Under the pieces are notes generated by a model, which saw nothing but the letters and a program-made list of their open reading frames with translations, was not told the origin of the DNA and ran no database searches. A stretch of DNA of 64,000 bases from Sphingomonas parapaucimobilis NBRC 15100 (GTDB taxonomy: Bacteria > Pseudomonadota > Alphaproteobacteria > Sphingomonadales > Sphingomonadaceae), in assembly GCF_000787715.1 (NCBI RefSeq), contig NZ_BBPI01000001.1:62001-126000 (forward strand). The letters are read 5' to 3'. The position numbers were made by a program, and so were the translations under genes. How positions within the stretch are numbered: the first letter of the stretch is position 1; each line of letters opens with the position of its first letter. Of this stretch, positions 36,517 to 43,238 are shown one piece after another.

Positions 36517-37161
36517 ATGAGCCTTGTCGTTCGCACCCTTTCGGAGCAGATCTTCACGATCATTCGCGAGCGGATCATCAGTGGCGACCTGCCCGAAGAA
36601 CAGCCGATCCGGCAGGATGCGCTGGCCAATGAGCTGGGGGTCAGCAAGATCCCGCTGCGCGAGGCGCTCGCCCGACTGGAGCAGGAAGGGCTGCTGACCA
36701 GCCAGGCCAATCGCGGCTTTTTCGTCCGTTCGCTGGGTGCGGGCGAGGCGGAGGAGATTTACGAACTTCGCCTGGCGCTGGAACCCGATGCGGCTGCGCG
36801 CGCGTCGCGCGTGGCAACCGTCGAAGATCAGGCCGTCGCACGTGAGGCGCTGACTGCGCTGGACGTCGCGGCGCGTGACGCCCTGCACGAGGTCGCGCAC
36901 CGGAACCGCGCCTTTCACCTGGCGCTCGTCCGCCCGCTCGGCGCAGCGCTGACCTTTCAATTGATCGAGCGGTTGCAGGTGCTCGCCGAACGCTATGTCG
37001 TCCAGCATCTGAAACCCGCCGGTCGCGAGGACCGTGCGCACGAGGAGCATCATGCGCTGCTCGACGCATGGCTGGCGCGCGACGAGGCGCGGGTGGCCGG
37101 TTTCCTGACCGAGCATATCGGCGCGACGCTGGTCGACCTGCGCGCGCAATTGATCCGCTGA
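36517..37161 (+). CDS. GntR-family transcriptional regulator (FCD subfamily)
   Basis: 214 residues from ATG 36517 (MSLVVRTLSEQIFTII). The winged HTH spans about 8-75 (RQDALANELGVSKIPLREAL, LEQEGLLTSQANRGFFV). The effector FCD domain (about 85-210) has ELRLALEPDAAARA and metal-binding His residues in HRNRAFHLALVRP, EEHHALLDAWLARD and LTEHIGATL. It is clearly related to the GntR at 47029-47739 over its whole length, with near-identical HTH. Its targets are unknown; the neighbours nadE and the NDH-2-like gene do not suggest one. Confidence 0.9.
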   Translation: MSLVVRTLSEQIFTIIRERIISGDLPEEQPIRQDALANELGVSKIPLREALARLEQEGLLTSQANRGFFVRSLGAGEAEEIYELRLALEPDAAARASRVATVEDQAVAREALTALDVAARDALHEVAHRNRAFHLALVRPLGAALTFQLIERLQVLAERYVVQHLKPAGREDRAHEEHHALLDAWLARDEARVAGFLTEHIGATLVDLRAQLIR

Positions 37162-37167
37162 TCCCGG

Positions 37168-38466
37168 TCAGCCGGGCGGGCGGACGAAGGGCGTGGTGAT
37201 GATCCGCGCACCGCGCCGGTAGGTCAGATAGCGCCACAGCCATTGCAGGCTGACGCGGATACGCTGGGCGAAATTGACCAGCAGCACGACATGGACGATC
37301 GCCCAGAGCATCCAGGCCGGATAGCCCTTCATCCGGAACCGCCCGAAGTCGAAGATCGCGGCATGACGCCCGATGATCGCGGCATTGCCGCGATTGTGGA
37401 AGCGGAAGGGTTCGGGCGCGCGCCCACCCGTCAGTTGCGCCCGCAGCGCCTTGCCCAGATACGCGCCCTGTTGCTGGGCGACCTGCGCCAGGCCGGGCAA
37501 GGGCTTGCCGTCTTCGTCCAGGCAGGCGGCGACGTCGCCCAGCGAATAGACATTCTCCAGTCCCTGGACGCTCAGATCCGGTCGCACCGCCACGCGTCCA
37601 CCCGGACCCGGTGGCACACCAAGGAGCTTGGCCGCCCCCGTGGGCGCTACGCCTGCGCCCCAAAGGACGGTGCGGGCGGGGAAGAACCGCCCCCCGGCGG
37701 TCAGCCCCTCGGCGGTGATCGCCTCGACCGGCATATCGGTCATCACCTGCACGCCCAGCCGCGCCAGTGCCCGTTCGGCATAATTCGCGAGCGAGTCCGG
37801 GAAAGCCGAGAGGATACGCGGCCCGCCCTCGATCAGGATGATCTTCGCCGTTTCCGGCCGGATCCGGCGAAAGTCGGAGGTCAGCGCATGGCGCGCCAAT
37901 TCGGCCACCGACCCCGCCAGTTCCACGCCGGTCGGGCCGCCACCGACGATGACGAAGGTCATCAGCGCCTCGCGGTCCGCCGCCCCGTCGCGTTCCGCTT
38001 CCTCGAACGCGCCCAATACACGCGAGCGGATCACCCGCGCCTCTTCGATCGACTTGCAGGCCGGGGCATGGCAACGCCATTCGTCATGGCCGAAATAGCT
38101 GCTGGTCGATCCCGTCGCGACGACCAGCCGGTCATATGGCAGCGTCTCGCCCGTCGCCAGGGCCACTTGCCGGGCACCCGTATCGACTTGCGTCACCTCG
38201 CCCAGCACGACCTGGATATTGGGGTAGCGGCCCAGCACATGGCGGATCGGCTCGGCGACATCGGCAGGCGAAAGGGCGGCAGTCGCCACCTGATAAAGCA
38301 GCGGCACGAACAGGTGATAATTGTTGCGGTCGACCACCCTCACCCGCACCGGCGCTCCGGCCAGTTGCTGCGCCACCGCGAGCCCGCCGAACCCCGCGCC
38401 GACGATCACCACATGCGGCCAGTCGGGATCGACGCCTCGGCTCGTCATACCCTGCGCCCCCGTCAT
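37168..38466 (-). CDS. type II NADH dehydrogenase-like FAD oxidoreductase
   Basis: 432-residue flavoprotein. The FAD site is VVIVGAGFGGLAVAQQLAG near the N-terminus and the NAD site is FVIVGGGPTGVELAGSVAEL. YHLFVPLLYQVATAALSP and VLWGAGVAPTG are NDH-2 signatures. NVYSLGDVAACLDEDGKPLP closes the FAD site, and a hydrophobic C-terminal region (AWMLWAIVHVVLLVNF) is the likely membrane anchor. It probably oxidises NADH to reduce quinone without pumping protons. The ATG at 38466 overlaps the stop of the upstream MDR gene (TGATG). Confidence 0.9.
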   Translation of the reverse strand: MTGAQGMTSRGVDPDWPHVVIVGAGFGGLAVAQQLAGAPVRVRVVDRNNYHLFVPLLYQVATAALSPADVAEPIRHVLGRYPNIQVVLGEVTQVDTGARQVALATGETLPYDRLVVATGSTSSYFGHDEWRCHAPACKSIEEARVIRSRVLGAFEEAERDGAADREALMTFVIVGGGPTGVELAGSVAELARHALTSDFRRIRPETAKIILIEGGPRILSAFPDSLANYAERALARLGVQVMTDMPVEAITAEGLTAGGRFFPARTVLWGAGVAPTGAAKLLGVPPGPGGRVAVRPDLSVQGLENVYSLGDVAACLDEDGKPLPGLAQVAQQQGAYLGKALRAQLTGGRAPEPFRFHNRGNAAIIGRHAAIFDFGRFRMKGYPAWMLWAIVHVVLLVNFAQRIRVSLQWLWRYLTYRRGARIITTPFVRPPG

Positions 38467-39470
38467 CAGAAGGTCACGGCGATCTTGCCGAAATGGTCGC
38501 CGCTTTCCTGATAGCGAAACGCATCGGCCAGATCGTCCAACGCAAATCGGCGGTCGATCACCGGCCGGCACGGCGCCTCGTCCAGCGCGCGGACGAACTC
38601 CATCTGCATCCGGCGGCTGCCGACGATCAAGCCCTGAAGCCGCGCCTGTTTGCTCATCAGGGTGGCGGTCGGCACGTCCCCCGCAAAACCGGTCAGCACC
38701 CCGATCAGCCCGATATGGCCGCCGATCCGAACGGCATCGATCGACTGGGCGAGCGTGCCCGGCCCGCCGACCTCGATCACATGGTTGACACCCTCGCCCG
38801 CCCATGCATGGACGAGTTTCCCCCATTCGGGATGAGTGCGATAGTTGATAATGTGCGCGGCCCCCAGCGATCGGGCGCGGTCCAGCTTTTCATCGGAGGA
38901 CGAGGTGACCGCCACTTCGGCGCCCATCATCCGCGCAATCTGAAGCGCCCAGATCGACACGCCGCCGGTCCCCAGTACCAGAACGCGATCGCCCGCCTTC
39001 AGCCCGCCATCGACGACCAGGCTTCGCCACGCGGTCAGTCCGGCGGTGGTGATCGTCGCCGCCTCGGCATGGTCATAGCCCTTGGGCGCGCGGGTGAAGG
39101 CCGTCGCGGGGGCGACCACGAATTCGCAGGCATAGCCATCGATCCCATCGCCCGGCACGCGCGAAAAGTCGCCGATGCGGGGCGGCCCTTCCTGCCAATC
39201 GGGGAAGAAGCAGGAAACAACCGGGTCGCCCGCCGCGAATTCGCTGACACCCTCGCCCACCGCTTCGACGATGCCCGCGCCATCGGCCATCGGGATACGA
39301 CCGTCCCGGGTCGGCATGCGACCCGCCACGACACCATAGTCATGATAGTTGAGCGACGTCGCGTGCAGCCGCACCCGGATCATCCCCGGCCCCGGCGCAC
39401 CGGGATCGGGGCGGTCCACCAGTCGCAAACGGTCCAGCCCGCCGGGTGCATCCAGGATCATCGCCTTCAT
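38466..39470 (-). CDS. zinc-independent MDR alcohol dehydrogenase / quinone oxidoreductase
   Basis: 334 residues from ATG 39470 (MKAMILDAPGGLDRLRL). The GroES-like domain has SLNYHDYGVVAGRMP and PMADGAGIVEAVGEGV. The cofactor site is VLVLGTGGVSIWALQIARM, and AAHIINYRTHPEWGKLV follows. The Cys-rich structural zinc loop of classic alcohol dehydrogenases is absent, so it belongs with quinone-oxidoreductase-like MDR enzymes. The substrate is unknown. It is coupled to the NDH-2-like gene. Confidence 0.87.
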   Translation of the reverse strand: MKAMILDAPGGLDRLRLVDRPDPGAPGPGMIRVRLHATSLNYHDYGVVAGRMPTRDGRIPMADGAGIVEAVGEGVSEFAAGDPVVSCFFPDWQEGPPRIGDFSRVPGDGIDGYACEFVVAPATAFTRAPKGYDHAEAATITTAGLTAWRSLVVDGGLKAGDRVLVLGTGGVSIWALQIARMMGAEVAVTSSSDEKLDRARSLGAAHIINYRTHPEWGKLVHAWAGEGVNHVIEVGGPGTLAQSIDAVRIGGHIGLIGVLTGFAGDVPTATLMSKQARLQGLIVGSRRMQMEFVRALDEAPCRPVIDRRFALDDLADAFRYQESGDHFGKIAVTF

Positions 39471-39533
39471 GCCGTCACCTTCATCGCTGTCTGTCGATAC
39501 AAAACCAACGCTGCCGCAGTGCAATATGATCCC

Positions 39534-40772
39534 TCAGCCGGTCGCCAGGGACCATCCGTCGGGCAGGAAATCGACGGACATGTAATAGTAAAAGGCACAG
39601 CTTCCGTCGCCACCGCGATAGCTGCCGCCCTTGACGATGCCGTAAGCGATGCCGCCCAGAAAGACCGGCCCACCGCTATCCCCGCTGCGACAGCTCGGCC
39701 CCCGCACCGCCACCCAGGTCGGGGTGCAGCCGCCGCCGCACAAATCCCCGGCGGGTGCGAAGTCGGGTATCCATACCTCGGCGCAGCTATAACCCGTCCG
39801 TTCGCCGCGATGGCAGACGATATCGCCCGCACGGGTCTGATCGCGGGTTCTTTGCCCCGTGATGCGGCGGCTGATCGTCTTGGTCGTGTCGCTCCAGATC
39901 GCGGGCGACAACGGGGCCGGGCTGCCATTCACCTGTACGTCCTGATAGCCCCATCCCCATTGGCCCAGAAAGGGCAGAGCATGCTGCCGCCGTTCGGCAT
40001 CGGTCCAGACCAGATCGTCGGGGCAATGGGCCGCCGTCACGATCGCGCTGTCGCTCCCGCGCCGGACGACGAAGCCGCTGGTGCAGGCATAGCGGCGGCT
40101 ATTGCCGGGATCGATGCCGGTCAGCCGCGCGCCACCTTGAAGGTCCGCCAGATCGCTGTCGGACGTATCCAGCGTCGCGATCCGCACCGGCACGCCCGCG
40201 ATCCGGGCGATCCGGTCGCGCAAGGCATCGCCCGGCTCCGCCTCGGCATCCGCGCGGGCCACCATCACGACCAGTGCCCCGATCCGGGGATCGACGCCGA
40301 TACCCGGCGGCTGGGTCAGGCTGGCGCGGATCTCGGTTTGATGCAGGGCGAGGGCAACGACCAATTGATGGTGGGTCGCATAGGCCCCCGTGCGGAAGCG
40401 GACCAGCACCGGGCTTCCCGCCACCTGCACCGCCCGGTCCGCCACGGGGACATCGCCGGTCAGCAATATGTCGATATGGAAAGGCGCGTGACCGACCGAC
40501 AGTCCGGCGAGGCGGTCGGCAAACTCGGCCTTCAACGCGTCGGTCAACGGCACCGACGCCTCCTGTACCGCCAATTCGCGTGCGACCGCCATCGGCGCCT
40601 GCCCGGACAGGGTGGCATATTCCGCCGCATCCAGCGCCAGGGCAGCATTCCCGTCGAGCGGCGCCAAGGCCTGTGCCCATGCACCGCCCGGCATCATGAC
40701 GAGCATGGAGACCGCCAGGCGCAGGAAAGCCCATCTATTCCGCCGACAAGATTTGCGCTGGTTATATCCCAT
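39534..40772 (-). CDS. secreted S1-family serine protease with long N-terminal region
   Basis: 412 residues with a signal peptide (AFLRLAVSMLVMMPGGAWA, end near 33). Residues 35-225 form a pro-domain-like region resembling the propeptides of streptogrisin-type proteases (QEASVPLTDALKAEFADRL, LVVALALHQTEIRASL). The trypsin-fold part has catalytic His in VTAAHC (about 247), a probable Asp in WGYQDVQV (about 277) and Ser in CRSGDSGGPVFLGG (about 366). Six cysteines in this half suggest disulfides. Export followed by self-processing is inferred from the architecture. It is divergent from the small lipoprotein at 40848. Confidence 0.85.
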   Translation of the reverse strand: MGYNQRKSCRRNRWAFLRLAVSMLVMMPGGAWAQALAPLDGNAALALDAAEYATLSGQAPMAVARELAVQEASVPLTDALKAEFADRLAGLSVGHAPFHIDILLTGDVPVADRAVQVAGSPVLVRFRTGAYATHHQLVVALALHQTEIRASLTQPPGIGVDPRIGALVVMVARADAEAEPGDALRDRIARIAGVPVRIATLDTSDSDLADLQGGARLTGIDPGNSRRYACTSGFVVRRGSDSAIVTAAHCPDDLVWTDAERRQHALPFLGQWGWGYQDVQVNGSPAPLSPAIWSDTTKTISRRITGQRTRDQTRAGDIVCHRGERTGYSCAEVWIPDFAPAGDLCGGGCTPTWVAVRGPSCRSGDSGGPVFLGGIAYGIVKGGSYRGGDGSCAFYYYMSVDFLPDGWSLATG

Positions 40773-40847
40773 CGATTTAGTATGTATTACTCATGAGGAG
40801 CCGATGAGCGGCGATACACGGGATAAACGACCAAGGGGACCGAATTG

Positions 40848-41072
40848 ATGTTGCGACGCCATGCCCTTCCGCTGCTTCTGATCGCATCCGCCATACCGCT
40901 GGCCGCCTGCTCCAGGTCGGAGCCTGCCAATAGCACGGTCCTCGACGATACCGGTGTGACGAATGACGCGCTTCTCGCCAATGACGAAGGGCTGACCGAT
41001 GGCAATGCGACCTTTGGCGACAACGTGCTGCTCGACAATGAAGCGGCGCCGGGCGGCGTGAACGCCAGCTAG
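40848..41072 (+). CDS. small Asn/Asp-rich lipoprotein
   Basis: 74 residues. The signal ends in a lipobox (LLLIASAIPLAAC), and the mature part is acidic and Asn-rich with a loose D-x-N-D rhythm (VLDDTGVTNDALLANDEG, FGDNVLLDNEAAPGG). AAGGGGA before the ATG serves as SD; an upstream TTG is adjacent but less likely. A strong terminator lies about 80 bases downstream. It resembles the 27267 lipoprotein in size and composition but not in repeat sequence. Function unknown. Confidence 0.75.
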   Translation: MLRRHALPLLLIASAIPLAACSRSEPANSTVLDDTGVTNDALLANDEGLTDGNATFGDNVLLDNEAAPGGVNAS

Positions 41073-41154
41073 ATTTTCCTTCGGTGGCAAGCCCCTCTCC
41101 GGGGCTTCCCACTGCTCCTGCCTCGCCAAAGGAAGCTCCCTGTGGCGATCAACT

Positions 41155-41189
41155 GGTCCGGCGGTCACACAAACCGCCGGACCGTTTTT
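41155..41189 (+). terminator. Rho-independent terminator
   Basis: An 11-bp perfect stem (GGTCCGGCGGT paired with ACCGCCGGACC), 7-base loop, then GTTTTTA on the plus strand. It ends four bases before the stop of the convergent hydrolase-like gene and terminates the small lipoprotein transcript. Confidence 0.9.
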
Positions 41190-41192
41190 ATG

Positions 41193-41819
41193 TCAGCGTT
41201 CGGGAATGCCCAGCGTACGCAGGACGCGCATATCCTGTTCGACCACCCCAGCCGAAAAACGCACGATCAGCCGCTGCGCCTGACGCCACATGCCCGTCGG
41301 CGCAGGCGCGGCGCGTGGCGGCACCAGCAGGCGGCCGCCACAGATACTAGCCAGCGCCGGGCCATGGCTCGCACCGTCGACGATCAGAGAGGGAAAGGGC
41401 AACGCCGCCTCGGGCGACGCGAACAGTTGGCCGCCCTGCCGGTCCAGCGAATCGGCGGCGGGCGGCTGGAAGAACAGCGCGCCTGCGACCCTGGACACAT
41501 AATGGCTGGGCGACAGCCGCGCCCACCAGATGCTGGCGAGACAGGCCGCCCCCTCCGCCACGAGCAGCACCGCCTTGTCGGCATGGGCGACCGCATGATC
41601 CAGCCGGGTCGCCCAGATATCGCGCGCTTCGCGCGATCCGCCGTCAAAGGGAATTTGCAGATCGCCCTGCCGGGGCCAGGCGAACAGGCTTTCCCACGGC
41701 ATCGCGCGTTCGCCATCGGGCTTGCCTGCCCCCGGCTCCGCCATAGGCCCTACCATTGACCCCATCATCGGCAGAGTGATGATCGAGAAAGGGTCGCTCA
41801 GACGCAGTACGGCCGCCAT
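41193..41819 (-). CDS. RBBP9/YdeN-like alpha/beta-hydrolase lacking catalytic residues
   Basis: 208 residues from ATG 41819. The pattern of an RBBP9/YdeN serine hydrolase is visible: WESLFAWPRQGDLQIPFDG, RLDHAVAHADKAVLLVAEG, VAGALFFQPP and FASPEAALPFPSLIVDG. The nucleophile elbow, normally GHSLG after VLLVA, reads AEGAAC (about 84-89), so the serine is gone. The acid loop that follows SLIV normally reads as a DDP-type motif and is here DGASHG, and the final GHIN histidine motif is not found. The frame is intact and well coded, so it looks like a retained non-catalytic protein rather than a pseudogene. Confidence 0.65.
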   Translation of the reverse strand: MAAVLRLSDPFSIITLPMMGSMVGPMAEPGAGKPDGERAMPWESLFAWPRQGDLQIPFDGGSREARDIWATRLDHAVAHADKAVLLVAEGAACLASIWWARLSPSHYVSRVAGALFFQPPAADSLDRQGGQLFASPEAALPFPSLIVDGASHGPALASICGGRLLVPPRAAPAPTGMWRQAQRLIVRFSAGVVEQDMRVLRTLGIPER

Positions 41820-41905
41820 GGTCTTCTCCGTCACTGATCCCCACACGGTACGTCAGTTTCGGGGAAGGGCAAGGGGGCACGGACGCGCGCCCGCCTCGGC
41901 ACATC

Positions 41906-42325
41906 TTACCCGGCCGCCATGGGCCGGGCCAGCCGACGCGAATCACTGAGCGCGGCCGCGATGCTGTCGACCATCAGTTCATACTGGTCGGGCGTGTAAC
42001 CGGCGGCCAGAAAGGCGCGAACCTCGTGCGAGGGCACGCTGTAACCACTGTGCCAGCTCAACACCGCCATCCGGCGGAGCGCTTCCAGCGAGGGATCGGC
42101 AAGCCGCGGGTTGCGGGTCTCGCCGAAGATGCTGCCGATCGCGCGGATCAGCTTGGCCGGTTCACGGAGGCTGGACAGGCGGTCACGCCGGGCCAGTGCG
42201 ACCACCTGCCACTCCAAGGCCGACAGACGGGCATCCGCCCGGATGGCCGCCGCACCCTGCTGTGCCATGGCGGCATCGACAGCGATCCGTGCGGCGCCGA
42301 TTTCCTGAAAAGCGACATAGGCCAT
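41906..42325 (-). CDS. CMD/AhpD-like protein without the CxxC site, probable TetR target
   Basis: 139 residues from ATG 42325 (MAYVAFQEIGAARIA). The middle reads LSALEWQVVALARRD, and later LEALRRMAVLSWHSGYSVPS is followed by HEVRAFLAAGYTPDQ and a helix (YELMVDSIAAAL). This resembles the carboxymuconolactone decarboxylase/AhpD helix pair, including the H...AAGxTPDQ part, but the redox CxxC is replaced by SGYS/VPS. The family call is tentative. The gene lies just downstream of a strong promoter with two TetR-type operators and of tetR itself. A longer frame to 42406 exists but lacks family support. Confidence 0.6.
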   Translation of the reverse strand: MAYVAFQEIGAARIAVDAAMAQQGAAAIRADARLSALEWQVVALARRDRLSSLREPAKLIRAIGSIFGETRNPRLADPSLEALRRMAVLSWHSGYSVPSHEVRAFLAAGYTPDQYELMVDSIAAALSDSRRLARPMAAG

Positions 42326-42455
42326 GATGCAAACCCCTTTTTCCGGCGCGAAACATCCTGCCCCGGCCAGCATCGCGCTCGCTCGAGGAAGCGGCACCGG
42401 GGCCACCCATCCTGCTGTCTCGCCATTTCATTCGCGAAGGTGAGGATCACCTTCC

Positions 42456-42469
42456 ATACCGACTGGTAT
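42456..42469. promoter_or_regulatory. TetR operator O1, overlapping the -10 element
   Basis: ATACC-GACT-GGTAT, a palindrome with 5-base arms, matching TACCRACYGGTA. It overlaps the -10 hexamer of the leftward promoter at 42465-42493, so bound repressor would block RNA polymerase. Confidence 0.75.
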
Positions 42470-42493
42470 ATTAATCCGCCGTACAGCCGTCAA
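42465..42493 (-). promoter_or_regulatory. sigma70-like promoter for the CMD-like gene
   Basis: On the minus strand TTGACG (42493-42488) and TATACC (42470-42465) are separated by exactly 17 bases. The -10 sits inside operator O1, and O2 lies just upstream of the -35. Transcription would run into the gene starting at 42325, leaving a leader of about 130 bases. Confidence 0.65.
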
Positions 42494-42501
42494 CGACTTT
42501 C

Positions 42502-42515
42502 ATACCAACCGGTAC
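42502..42515. promoter_or_regulatory. TetR operator O2
   Basis: ATACC-AACC-GGTAC matches O1 in TACCRACYGGTA and is 46 bases from it centre to centre, between the tetR stop and the -35 of the leftward promoter. Confidence 0.7.
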
Positions 42516-42528
42516 TAAAAATTTTCGC

Positions 42529-43137
42529 CTAGCGCGAGGGCCATAACGCCAACGCCGCATCGACCATCGATTGCAGCTGCTCCGACGGCACGCCGCATCC
42601 TGCCTGGACGCCCATGCCCTGCAGTACCGCGTAGATCAGGTTGGCCAGTCCCGCCGGGTCGACATTCGCGGGCAGATCACCCTCGTCCACCGCGCGCTGG
42701 AAACGTCCGACGATCGCGGCCTGAGCGGAGGCCCGCCGCGCGACCACTTCCGCCTTGATCGACTCGGCCTCCGATCCGCAGGCGACCGAATGGATCACCC
42801 CCAGGCAGCCCTTCGGCTCCCATTGGCTGGTCATGGCCTTCAACGCGCCACGCAACAGATGCTCGGCGACACCGCGCGCAGTCGGCTGGTCCAGCGCCTC
42901 GCGGATATAGGCGAGTTTCTCCGCCTCATAGAGGTCGAGCGCCTTGTGGAACAAAGCCTCCTTGTTGCCGAACGCGGCATAGAGGCTGGGCTTGGTGATA
43001 CCCATGGCCTCGGTCAGGTCGGCCATCGACGCGCCCTCATAGCCCTTGCTCCAGAAGACACGGAGCGCGGAGGCCAGGGCCTGATCGACGCAGAATTCAC
43101 GCGGGCGGCCCTTACACGCGGGCAGAGCATTTTCCAT
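42529..43137 (-). CDS. TetR-family transcriptional regulator
   Basis: 202 residues from ATG 43137 (MENALPACKGRPREF). The N-terminal HTH is VFWSKGYEGASMADLTEAMG and ITKPSLYAAFGNKEALFHKAL, which is the AcrR/TetR pattern. The C-terminal ligand domain contains a Cys (PKGCLGVIHSVACGS) and matches the TetR_C family seen in regulators of AhpD-like or reductase genes. It lies immediately upstream of the CMD-like gene on the same strand, with two operators between them and a third over its own start codon. Negative autoregulation and repression of the neighbour are the likely roles. Confidence 0.92.
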   Translation of the reverse strand: MENALPACKGRPREFCVDQALASALRVFWSKGYEGASMADLTEAMGITKPSLYAAFGNKEALFHKALDLYEAEKLAYIREALDQPTARGVAEHLLRGALKAMTSQWEPKGCLGVIHSVACGSEAESIKAEVVARRASAQAAIVGRFQRAVDEGDLPANVDPAGLANLIYAVLQGMGVQAGCGVPSEQLQSMVDAALALWPSR

Positions 43138-43149
43138 AACGCTCGGTAT
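43136..43149. promoter_or_regulatory. degenerate TetR operator O3 over the tetR start
   Basis: ATAAC-GCTC-GGTAT covers the tetR ATG region and matches O1 at 11 of 14 positions on the minus strand (ATACC-GAGC-GTTAT). Its place on the start codon suggests weaker autoregulation. Confidence 0.5.
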
Positions 43150-43238
43150 AGAATTTTGGCGGGGTGTTGGAAAGCCCCTCTCGCACACACGACAAATGGT
43201 CCGCTTTCGGACTTATATTAAGCTTTCTTCAATGGACC

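Noticed and set aside
38136..40796. 886-codon plus-strand open frame over the MDR and S1 protease genes
   Set aside because: Antisense shadow; both minus-strand genes have complete catalytic motifs.
41089..41107. AAGCCCC/GGGGCTT hairpin after the small lipoprotein gene
   Set aside because: Seven-base stem with no T-tract; the much stronger terminator at 41155-41189 explains the end of this transcript.
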